This document shows, piece after piece, positions 56,950 to 64,000 of a stretch of 64,000 nucleotides of DNA. Both the position numbers and the translations under genes were made by a program. Within the stretch, counting starts at the first letter, position 1. The number at the start of each line of letters is the position of its first letter. The notes under the pieces were generated by a model that saw only the letters and a program-made list of their open reading frames with translations, was not told the DNA's origin and did not search any database. Where the stretch lies: positions 62,001-126,000 of the forward strand of contig NZ_CADIKF010000010.1 in NCBI RefSeq assembly GCF_902859875.1, written 5' to 3'. The DNA comes from Paraburkholderia solisilvae. Lineage in GTDB: Bacteria; Pseudomonadota; Gammaproteobacteria; Burkholderiales; Burkholderiaceae.

Positions 56950-57304
56950 CATTTCACCTCGTTTCACTGGTATCTCCCCGTGGAGTTGATCGCCAATCGT
57001 TTTGAACCGGCGAGCGGTATGGTCCGGCATGGTTGCGGCCGCAACCGGTGAAATGCTTCGTTTCAGTTTGCGAGGTTCTGTGTCACGGAATCTAAACAGG
57101 TCCGCAGCCACGCGGGTTGGGCGAATGTTTGCCGAGCGCGCGACACCGGTCTTGTGAACGGAAACGGTCTTTGGAGCGCGACAGGACCGGGCGACGCGTC
57201 GCGAGCGTGCAACAGTCTGTTGCGTTGCGTTCCGCGCATGTCGTCGCGCGCCGATTGCATTCAGTGCAATCGGCGCAATCGGCGCGTGCGGGTATGAAGA
57301 TTCG
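56950..57304. other. Spacer between two porin genes
   Basis: A 355-base spacer with no gene. It should hold the promoter of the downstream porin (minus strand), and it contains a strong hairpin at 57248-57276 just after the stop of the upstream porin. Confidence 0.6.
57248..57276 (-). terminator. Candidate terminator after the second porin
   Basis: A perfect 12-bp stem (57248-57259 with 57265-57276) with a 5-base loop lies 28 bases past the porin stop on the minus strand. No T-tract follows. The strength of the stem and its position support termination or 3'-end protection. Confidence 0.55.
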
Positions 57305-58591
57305 TCAGAAGAGCGTACGAATGCCAGTCGCAAGAATGTAGTTGGTCGACTGAAAGCCGTCGAACGCGGCGCCGTTGAATTTCGAAAACATATATCCGGC
57401 GTACACGTCCGTGCGTCGCGTGAAATGGTAGTCCGCGAGCAGCGAATACTGCCACTGGTTGCCGCCCGCCACGCCTTGCGACTGTTCGGTCTGCGTATCG
57501 TAAATGCCCGCCGCGACATCGAAGCTCGGCGTGAACTGATAGTCGCCGCCGAAGAAGTACACGTTGGTGGTCGTCGTGGTGGCGGTATTGCTCAGGGCGC
57601 CGGTAAAGCCGAAATAATCGACCGTCGTGCCGGACGGCGCAGGATCGGTCGGCGGCTTGATCACGAAGCGCTCGTAACCGCCCTTGAGGGTCGCGTTCGC
57701 GAACGAATAGCGGGCCGCGATCATATAGTCGTAGTCGTCGTTGAGCGACAGTGCGCCGACGTTCGTGCCGATCAGCGGACTGTCGACGGCATTCGCGCCG
57801 ACCAGCGCGCCGGAATGCACGATGTCGCGTGCCTGATAGTAAGTCGCCTGAATGCCGAACACGTTGTTCTGGTATCCGGCCACCGCGCCGACCACCGAAC
57901 CGTCGCCGAAATGCCCCGCGACGCCGCCGAACGCGTAAGAAACACCGAAATTGAAGTTGCCGACGTGATTTGTGTATTTGATGTTGTTGTCGGTTCGCGA
58001 TCCTTCGGTAATGCCGCCTGCCGAATACGAACCGGAAAAGCCGAGCGGTGAAAAAAGCTGCGACTGGAAGAGCGGATCGTAAGCGGAGATCACGTCATAG
58101 CCGAACGTCGTCGAGCGGCCCAATTCGATGGAACCAAACCGGTCGTCGCGAAGTCCGACATAGGCGCCGCGATTGAACAGTTGTCCGTTCAGCGCGGACG
58201 CGGCCGCAACCGTATTTTTCGCGCCCGTGATCGACGCGGCCGCGTTGTTCAATTGCCCTGACTGTTCGTTGAAGTCCGATTCAAGGTCGAAGAATGCACT
58301 CAGTCCGCCGCCAAGATTCTCATTGCCGCGGATCCCCCAGCGCGAATCCGAAATGCCGCCGTTAAAGAGTCCGTACACCGGGTTCTGAAACTGCGTGCTG
58401 ACCTTGCTGACGGGGTTGACCGTCGCTGGAAATGCCGCGCTTGCGTTCGGGTTGTGTTCGACCACCCCCACCGCGACGTCCATGATTCCATAAAGCGTAA
58501 CGCTGTCGCCGTCATCCGCATGGGCCGCATTGAACAGCGAGCCGAGTACGAGCGCGGCGAGGACGTGCCTTCTCCTGCACATGGTTTTCAT
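57305..58591 (-). CDS. Outer-membrane porin, second copy
   Basis: A 428-residue porin of the same family as its neighbour but clearly diverged. A signal peptide (about 1-25, ending NAAHAD) is followed by DSVTLYGIMDVAVGVVEHN and SRWGIRGNENLGGGLSAFFDLESDFN, and it ends IRTLF with the C-terminal Phe. An N-terminal insertion (about 45-70) rich in Pro, Ala and Val sits in a loop. GGAG precedes the ATG at 58591 by seven bases. It is divergent from a response-regulator gene, which may control it. Confidence 0.93.
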   Translation of the reverse strand: MKTMCRRRHVLAALVLGSLFNAAHADDGDSVTLYGIMDVAVGVVEHNPNASAAFPATVNPVSKVSTQFQNPVYGLFNGGISDSRWGIRGNENLGGGLSAFFDLESDFNEQSGQLNNAAASITGAKNTVAAASALNGQLFNRGAYVGLRDDRFGSIELGRSTTFGYDVISAYDPLFQSQLFSPLGFSGSYSAGGITEGSRTDNNIKYTNHVGNFNFGVSYAFGGVAGHFGDGSVVGAVAGYQNNVFGIQATYYQARDIVHSGALVGANAVDSPLIGTNVGALSLNDDYDYMIAARYSFANATLKGGYERFVIKPPTDPAPSGTTVDYFGFTGALSNTATTTTTNVYFFGGDYQFTPSFDVAAGIYDTQTEQSQGVAGGNQWQYSLLADYHFTRRTDVYAGYMFSKFNGAAFDGFQSTNYILATGIRTLF

Positions 58592-58899
58592 ATGCTGTCT
58601 CCGGAAATTTATTTATTCACCTCATTTGCGTCTCGCGCGAAAGGGTGCGTTTTTGATATCGCTGGGTAAAAGATAGCTGTGCCGGCGAGCCGGGAGCGTG
58701 CAATGGTGTCTTGCGGGAAAGTGAATCGGCGCGCGGCCTTGTGCACGCACGCTGTGCGGCGCAAAGATGAAAAATTCTTCATCGAATTGCTACGGTTCGG
58801 ACGGACAGCGGCGCGTAAGCTCGAAGTAACGAAGCGGGGAGCAACGCCCGGCCAACAGCATCGCGAACGCCGTGCCGAAGGGGAGACTACTGAATCATC
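58592..58899. other. Divergent promoter region of porin and two-component operon
   Basis: A 308-base spacer with no gene. The AT-rich part around 58600-58680 is the likely porin promoter. I could not define a regulator binding site by eye. Confidence 0.5.
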
Positions 58900-59589
58900 A
58901 TGCTGAAAGTGCTTACGATCGAAGACGACGAGATCGCCGCGGGCGAGATCGTCAACGAACTCAGCCGCAGAGGTTTTTCCGTGCGTTGGATCGATAACGG
59001 CAGGGAAGGGATGGTCAGCGCGCTCAACGACGACTACGACGTGATCACGCTCGACCGGATGTTGCCGGGCATGGACGGCCTGACAATCCTGACGACCATG
59101 CGCAGCATCGGCGTGACGACGCCGGTGCTGATGTTGAGCGCGCTTGGCGACGTGGATGAGCGGGTGCGCGGTCTGCGTGCGGGAGGCGACGACTATCTGA
59201 CCAAGCCGTTCGATCCCGAAGAGATGGTCGCGCGGCTCGAGGTGCTGCTGCGCAGGCGCAATGCGCCGACGCCGCAATCTTCTACGATGCTCTCGGTGGG
59301 GCCGATCGAACTCGATCTCGTCTCGCGCAAGGTGCGCCGGGACGGCGAGGAGATCGCGCTGCTGCCCACCGAGTACCGCGTGCTCGAATACATGATGCGG
59401 CACACGGGCCGCACGATTACACGCACGATGCTGTTCGAAGCGGTCTGGGGCTATCACTTCGATCCGGGCACCAATCTGATCGACGTGCACATGGGACGCC
59501 TGCGCAAGAAGATCGATCCGCCCGGCGCGCGCGCGATGATCCAGACCGTGCGCGGATCAGGCTACATTTTCGGCCAGGAGGCGGCTTGA
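58900..59589 (+). CDS. OmpR-family response regulator
   Basis: A 229-residue regulator. The receiver has the acidic pair Asp9/Asp10, phospho-acceptor Asp52 in ITLDRMLPGMDG and Lys102 in YLTKPF. The winged-helix domain (about 130-225) includes LLPTEYRVLEYMMRH and VDVHMGRLRKKI-type recognition (here IDVHMGRLRKKID). The stop overlaps the TTG start of the kinase gene. It resembles metal- or envelope-responsive regulators, but the signal is not known. Confidence 0.95.
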   Translation: MLKVLTIEDDEIAAGEIVNELSRRGFSVRWIDNGREGMVSALNDDYDVITLDRMLPGMDGLTILTTMRSIGVTTPVLMLSALGDVDERVRGLRAGGDDYLTKPFDPEEMVARLEVLLRRRNAPTPQSSTMLSVGPIELDLVSRKVRRDGEEIALLPTEYRVLEYMMRHTGRTITRTMLFEAVWGYHFDPGTNLIDVHMGRLRKKIDPPGARAMIQTVRGSGYIFGQEAA

Positions 59590-60989
59590 GCGCTCAGCAT
59601 TCGCGCATGCTGACAGCCGATATCGGCCGCCGCTGGCACGCAGCGTCGTTCCGCCTGCTTTCGGTGTATGGCCTGATTTTCGCGGTATCGGTGATGCTGC
59701 TGCTCGGCTTCATGAGCTGGGTCGTGACGGGTGAAATGGAGCGGCAGAACGATCTCGTGATGGACTGGCAGCTCACCTACTTCGGTGCGGTCCCGCGCGC
59801 GGCGCTCGCGCAAACGATCGGGGAGCGGCTCGAGCACGAGCGGATCCACGCCGCGTACTACGGCCTGTTTCGCGCCGACGGCACCCATCTGGCCGGCGAC
59901 GTGATGCATCTGCCGCCCGGCATGCGGACCGATCACAAGGGCGTCACGCTGAGTCATACGCTGTCGTTGAGCGGTCCGGGCGAGGCGCCGGTCGTGCGTG
60001 CGATGGCGGATCGCCGCCACGACGGCGACGTGCTGCTGGTCGCGCGCGACCTGACCCATATCATCCGCATCCGCAACACGATTCTCAATGCGCTGCTGGT
60101 GAGCAGCCTGTTCTGTCTGGTGGCCGGTGTGGCCGGCGGTCTCGCGCTCGGCATGCGGCAGATGCGGCGCGTGCGCGAGATCCGGCGCGTCACGCAGCTG
60201 ATTGCGCAGGGCGACCTGAACCAGCGTTTGCCGATCGGCGGCCGCGACGAACTCGACATGCTGTCGCATCTCGTCAATCACATGCTCGACGAGGTCGAGC
60301 GTCTGATGACGGAAGTGAAGGGCGCGTGCGACGGCATTGCGCACGATTTGCGCACGCCGCTCGCGCACGTGAGGACGCTGCTCGCGCATATCGACGAGAG
60401 CGCGCGCAGCGACACGACGCTCGGGTGGTTGCCGATGCTCACGCGCGCACGCGAAGAGACCGACCAGTTGCTCGATCGCTTTCGCGCCATGCTGCGCATT
60501 TCGGAGATCGGCACGCTCAAACGGCGCGGCGGCTTTGCGCAAATCGGGCTCGAAGCGCTGGTGCGCGACATCTGCGAACTCTACGAGCCGCTCGCCGAAA
60601 GCCGGTCGATCACACTCACCGTCGACGTGCATGCCGTGCATGCGGTACATGGCGATCGCGCACTGCTGTTCGAGGCGCTGAGCAATCTGCTCGATAACGC
60701 GCTCAAATTCACGCCGGCCGGCGGCGCGGTGCGCGTGACGCTCGCGCAGACGCGCGACGGCCCGCTGATCGATGTCATCGATAACGGACCCGGCATACCG
60801 GTCGACGAACGCCACGCCGTGATGCAGCGCTTCTATCGCGGCGAACAGGTGCGGCATATCGCGGGCTCGGGCCTTGGCCTTGGCATCGTGTCGGCCGTGC
60901 TCCGGGTCCATGATTTCTCCGCCCGCATCGGCAGCGCCGAGCCGGGCACGCGCGTGACGGTCGAATGCTGGCCGCACACGCTGGCCTGA
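59586..60989 (+). CDS. Sensor histidine kinase
   Basis: A 467-residue kinase with two membrane helices (about 22-46 and 165-188), a periplasmic domain of about 110 residues, a HAMP domain (about 190-240), HisKA with His253 in GIAHDLRTP, and an ATPase with N-box NLLDNALKFTP, G1 DNGPGIP and G2 GSGLGLGIV. The TTG start at 59586 has an AGGAGG site six bases upstream and overlaps the regulator stop, so it is better supported than the ATG at 59607. It pairs with the preceding regulator. Confidence 0.94.
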   Translation: MSAQHSRMLTADIGRRWHAASFRLLSVYGLIFAVSVMLLLGFMSWVVTGEMERQNDLVMDWQLTYFGAVPRAALAQTIGERLEHERIHAAYYGLFRADGTHLAGDVMHLPPGMRTDHKGVTLSHTLSLSGPGEAPVVRAMADRRHDGDVLLVARDLTHIIRIRNTILNALLVSSLFCLVAGVAGGLALGMRQMRRVREIRRVTQLIAQGDLNQRLPIGGRDELDMLSHLVNHMLDEVERLMTEVKGACDGIAHDLRTPLAHVRTLLAHIDESARSDTTLGWLPMLTRAREETDQLLDRFRAMLRISEIGTLKRRGGFAQIGLEALVRDICELYEPLAESRSITLTVDVHAVHAVHGDRALLFEALSNLLDNALKFTPAGGAVRVTLAQTRDGPLIDVIDNGPGIPVDERHAVMQRFYRGEQVRHIAGSGLGLGIVSAVLRVHDFSARIGSAEPGTRVTVECWPHTLA

Positions 60990-61039
60990 ACGAAGGCTGC
61001 GATGCGGATCCGTTCAGATAGCACTTCATCACTGTTCGC

Positions 61040-61729
61040 ATGCGCATTCTGCTCATTTCCACCTCTCATCCGGAAGCCGCATGGCTTTACAAGGCCTTTC
61101 GCGAAAGCGCGCACAGCGTGCAGCGCGTCGACGACAGCCGCGACGGCGCATTTGTCGCGGCGCATGATCCGTTCGATGCGGTCGTCGCACTCGCGATGGA
61201 GCCCGCTTCGCAAGCTGACCTGCTGAGCGCGCTGCCTGCGTTATCGCGCGTCGAACACACACCGGTCATCGTCGCGCTGGTGCGCGGACTCGGCGCCGCG
61301 GAACGGGTGCAGCTACTGCGCGCGGGCGCCGATGCGTGCCTGAGCCCGCCCTACTCGTTCGTCGAGATTCACGAACGGATCGCGGCCTTGCAGCGCACGG
61401 CCACCGTGCCGGCGACGCTGCAAGCAGCGAGCGCGTCGCAGATTACCGTGCACCTCGATGCGACGACACGTGAACTGGTGGCGGGCGTTGGACGCGTCGG
61501 GCTGACCCGGCGCGAATACCAGTTGCTCGAATGCCTGTTGCGCTGCGTCGATGCGCCGGTGCCGCGCGACCAGCTGATCCGTTATGCGTGGTCGGAGAAG
61601 GAAGAGGTCGATCCCGCATGCGTGAACCTCGTGGTGTCGCGCCTGCGCCGCAAGCTGGCCGGACGCTGTCCGCAAGTGCGGATCGAGACGGTCAGCCGCT
61701 ACGGTTATCAGTTGTCCACTGAAGCGTGA
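61040..61729 (+). CDS. OmpR-type regulator with a degenerate (pseudo) receiver domain
   Basis: A 229-residue protein with the overall receiver plus winged-helix layout. The receiver has lost its chemistry: the N-terminal acidic pair is replaced (MRILLISTSH), the position of the phospho-Asp reads VVALAMEP with Leu51, and the conserved Lys is Pro in ACLSPPY. The DNA-binding domain is intact (LTRREYQLLECLLR and VNLVVSRLRRKLAG). It probably binds DNA independently of phosphorylation. It lies 50 bases after the kinase gene and may share its transcript. Confidence 0.88.
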   Translation: MRILLISTSHPEAAWLYKAFRESAHSVQRVDDSRDGAFVAAHDPFDAVVALAMEPASQADLLSALPALSRVEHTPVIVALVRGLGAAERVQLLRAGADACLSPPYSFVEIHERIAALQRTATVPATLQAASASQITVHLDATTRELVAGVGRVGLTRREYQLLECLLRCVDAPVPRDQLIRYAWSEKEEVDPACVNLVVSRLRRKLAGRCPQVRIETVSRYGYQLSTEA

Positions 61730-61805
61730 GCGCAGCGCGCATTCGATCGCACGTTCGCGTCCGGATGCAGCGCGCCGCTGTGCTCGTCGCTGTGCGTGTC
61801 TGTCG

Positions 61806-62084
61806 TCAGCCATGCGAGTACAGCGTGGAATTCAGATATTGCAGCTGCCCGTCCTTCTCGGCCTGAATCAGCTCCTGATAGACCTCGGCCCGCGTCTTGC
61901 CTGCGACCGGCTGGCCGTACGGGGGCGTCCACTGGCCGGCTTGCGAGACCGCCGAGGACGGATCGGCGGGTGCGGATGGCGCGGCGGCGGGATTCGTGTC
62001 GGCAGGTGCCGTGCTTTGGGCGAAAGCCGGGGCGCAGAGTGTGGCGCCGGCGGCGAGTGCAAAGGTGAGCAGGGCAAGTTTCAT
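61806..62084 (-). CDS. DUF4148-family small exported protein
   Basis: A 92-residue protein with a signal peptide (1-22, ending PAFAQ), a Pro/Ala-rich linker (about 23-50) and a short C-terminal motif region (GKTRAEVYQELIQAEKDGQL) that defines DUF4148. These proteins are abundant in Burkholderiaceae, and their function is unknown. It lies convergent with the pseudo-receiver regulator gene. Confidence 0.88.
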   Translation of the reverse strand: MKLALLTFALAAGATLCAPAFAQSTAPADTNPAAAPSAPADPSSAVSQAGQWTPPYGQPVAGKTRAEVYQELIQAEKDGQLQYLNSTLYSHG

Positions 62085-62215
62085 GATGGCGTTCCTCGCA
62101 GTCGAAATCTGAAGATGGAGACCGTCATCCGGTTGCGCGAACGCATCGGTAACGGTCAGGATTCAGTGTAAGGAGGAGCCCTTAGCGGTTCGGCCGTTCG
62201 ATGATGAAAACTCGT

Positions 62216-63733
62216 TCATCCTGCGGCGCTTGTCGTGGCGCTTGTCGTGGCGCTCGGCGTCGCGGGCGCATCGTGGGCGACGTGTGCGTCGTGCGGGTCG
62301 CTGCCCGCGTCCTGCCAGCCGCCGCCGAGCGCCTGGATCAGACCCACCGACGCGGTCAGCCTGCGCGCGTCCAGCTCGGCCGACGCGATCTGCGCGTCGA
62401 GCGCGGCTGTCTGTGCGGTCACCACATCGAGATAGCTGACCACGCCGTCCTTGTAGCGCGAGGTCGCGAGCGTCAGCGTGCGCTGTGCGGCATCGAGTGC
62501 GGCGTCGTTATGCACCGATTCGTCGCCCAGGTGGTGCAGCAACGCGAGATTGTCTTCGACCTGCTGGAACGCGAGCAGCACCGTCGCCTTGTATTGCGCG
62601 CCGTTCTGCGCGAGTTGCGCGCGCGCCTCGCGCGTAATCGCGCGGCGCCGTCCTGCATCGAAGAGCGTGAGTGCGAGGTTGGGACCGATCGACCAGATTT
62701 CGTCCGGCGCGATAAACCAGGGCGATAGCACGCTGGTCTGATAGCCGGCCTGCGCATCAAGCGAGATGTCGGGGTAGTACGCCGCCTTTGCTACGCCGAT
62801 TTGCGCGTTAGCGGCCGCCACGCGGCGTTCCGCAGCCGCGATGTCGGGACGGCGCTGCAGCAGCGCGGCCGGCACGCCGGTAGGAATCGACGGCAGCCGC
62901 GTGCGCGAGGTATCGGCTGCGAGTGTGAAGCTGGAGGCCGGCGTGCCGGTCAACGTAGCAATAGCGTGCTCGAGCAGCGCGCGGCGCGCACGTGTGTCGT
63001 CGGCTGCGGCCAGCGCGTTCTGCAGTTGCGTGCGGGCGCGCGAAACGTCGAGCCCCGATGCAATGCCGCCGTGATGCCGGCTGGTCGTCAATGTGAGCGC
63101 GCGCTGGTAAGTCGCGACGGCATCCGCCAGCAGTTGCTGCTGTTCGTCGAAGCCGCGCAGCGTGAAATAGTCGTCGGCGAGGTTCGCCTGCAGGTCGAGT
63201 TGCAACGATGCGAGATCGTCGGCGCTTGCCTGCGCGTTGGCGACACCCGCGCTCACTTCGTTGCGCACCTTGCCCCACAGGTCCAGGTCGAAGTCGGCGC
63301 TGACGGCAAATGTGTTCGAGTAGAAGTCGTCCGGTTCGTTCGCGCCGCGCAGCGGCCGGCGGTCCGACTGGCGCGCGCGTGCCGCGTCAAGGTCGGCACC
63401 GATGCTCGGATAGAGGCCCGCGCGGGTCTGGTCCACGAGCGCTTGCGCCTTGTCATGGCGCGCGACGGCCGCCGCGACGTCCGGGTTCGCGGCGTCGACC
63501 TTTGCCTCGAGTGCATCGAGTTGCGCATCGTCGAAGATTTTCCACCAGCCGTTGCGCGGAATGCGATCCGCGGGACTGGCCGGCTGCCATGGGCCGCTTT
63601 CCTTGAACGACGTGGGTATCGCGGTCGGCGGAACCTGATACGGCGGCGCCAGTGAACATGCGTTCAATGCGATGGCGGCGAGCAGTGCGGCGGCCGTTCG
63701 CGCGGGGGCGGCGTGCCGGATTCGCCTACCCAT
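62216..63733 (-). CDS. RND efflux outer-membrane lipoprotein, NodT family
   Basis: A 505-residue outer-membrane factor. The lipobox LNAC (Cys at about residue 26) marks it as a lipoprotein. NGWWKIFDDAQLDALEAKVDAANPDVAAA is the typical start of the NodT family, and two OEP repeats follow (IGVAKAAYYPDISLDAQAGY is one repeat border). The C-terminal 30 residues are Ala/Asp/His/Thr-rich. It overlaps the adaptor gene by eight bases, so it belongs to an RND efflux operon that continues past the right edge. Confidence 0.94.
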   Translation of the reverse strand: MGRRIRHAAPARTAAALLAAIALNACSLAPPYQVPPTAIPTSFKESGPWQPASPADRIPRNGWWKIFDDAQLDALEAKVDAANPDVAAAVARHDKAQALVDQTRAGLYPSIGADLDAARARQSDRRPLRGANEPDDFYSNTFAVSADFDLDLWGKVRNEVSAGVANAQASADDLASLQLDLQANLADDYFTLRGFDEQQQLLADAVATYQRALTLTTSRHHGGIASGLDVSRARTQLQNALAAADDTRARRALLEHAIATLTGTPASSFTLAADTSRTRLPSIPTGVPAALLQRRPDIAAAERRVAAANAQIGVAKAAYYPDISLDAQAGYQTSVLSPWFIAPDEIWSIGPNLALTLFDAGRRRAITREARAQLAQNGAQYKATVLLAFQQVEDNLALLHHLGDESVHNDAALDAAQRTLTLATSRYKDGVVSYLDVVTAQTAALDAQIASAELDARRLTASVGLIQALGGGWQDAGSDPHDAHVAHDAPATPSATTSATTSAAG

Positions 63734-64000
63734 GCGCGTGCTCCGCGTCGGTTTGCGCGTCTGCGGTGTGTGCCGCGGCGGCCGGCGAGGGTGTCGCGGG
63801 CGACGCGGGGGCGACGCGCACGAGGTCGCCTGCCGCGAGTGAATCCGGCGGATTGTCGATTACCCGGTCGCCGGCCGTCAGGCCCGAATCGATCACCACA
63901 TGCGAGCCGAGATCGGTCGCGATGGTCACCGGTTTCATGACGGCACGGCCTTGCGGACCGAGCGTGGCGACCTGCAAGCCGTTGTGCCGGAAAATCAGCG
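63726..64000 (-). CDS. RND efflux periplasmic adaptor, C-terminal part (cut by window edge)
   Basis: The last 90 or so codons of a membrane-fusion protein. The visible part, with LIFRHNGLQVATLGPQGRAV and SGLTAGDRVIDNPPDSLAAGDLVRV, matches the C-terminal beta-barrel and membrane-proximal domain of RND adaptors. It ends in an Ala/Pro/Thr/Asp/His-rich tail. The gene begins outside the window and precedes the NodT gene. Confidence 0.88.
   Translation of the reverse strand, partial: LIFRHNGLQVATLGPQGRAVMKPVTIATDLGSHVVIDSGLTAGDRVIDNPPDSLAAGDLVRVAPASPATPSPAAAAHTADAQTDAEHAHG

Overview
The window reads as a chromosomal segment of a beta-proteobacterium of the Burkholderiaceae (Paraburkholderia / Caballeronia / Trinickia type). 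The evidence is a GC-rich, strongly GC3-biased coding style, the order rpoN-hpf-ptsN-hprK-rapZ next to lptBAC-kdsC-kdsD, two neighbouring 16-strand-type porins of the Burkholderia OmpC class, a DUF4148 protein and an HprK without a carbohydrate PTS. No rRNA, tRNA, CRISPR array, insertion sequence or prophage was seen. The genus is an inference from gene order and protein style, not from a database search.

Region 1 (1-25.9 kb) is housekeeping DNA: a TPR protein (cut by the left edge), base-excision repair (mutM, mutY), a LON-domain protein, the nitrogen-PTS/cell-envelope block (rapZ, hprK, ptsN, hpf, rpoN, then lptB, lptA, lptC, kdsC, kdsD), a CPA2 cation/proton antiporter, apt, a LysE exporter, a Nudix hydrolase, purU, a probably Fur-controlled PepSY membrane protein, an AI-2E-family permease, uvrA, an MFS transporter and ssb.

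Region 2 (26-33.5 kb) is accessory. A visibly lower-GC island (about 26.2-29.3 kb) holds a caspase/legumain-like (C13-type) cysteine protease with an EF-hand-like loop. It is preceded in an operon by a small protein that repeats only the protease's N-terminal domain, and it faces a convergent, mostly helical protein. Next comes a LysR regulator divergent from an ATP-grasp ligase that overlaps an EamA exporter, which looks like a small make-and-export cassette for a peptide or amino-acid conjugate.

Region 3 (33.5-43.5 kb) is a signalling block: a LysM/FecR periplasmic protein, a CHASE2 histidine kinase, a DUF4136 lipoprotein, a hypothetical protein, a second related histidine kinase, one OmpR-type regulator and an EAL phosphodiesterase with a degenerate GGDEF domain.

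Region 4 (43.6-55.6 kb) is the surface and secretion block. It has a complete chaperone-usher fimbrial operon (pilin, chaperone, usher, two tandem paralogous tip-like proteins). This is followed at once by a class II microcin-like precursor with a double-glycine leader and its dedicated type I exporter: an HlyD/CvaA-like adaptor, a C39-peptidase ABC transporter of CvaB type and a TolC-like channel. This microcin-like unit is the strongest candidate for an undescribed system.

Region 5 (55.7-64 kb) holds two porins, a response regulator and histidine kinase pair, a third regulator whose receiver has lost its phosphorylation residues, a DUF4148 protein, and the 3' end of an RND efflux operon (outer-membrane factor and the end of the adaptor) cut by the right edge.
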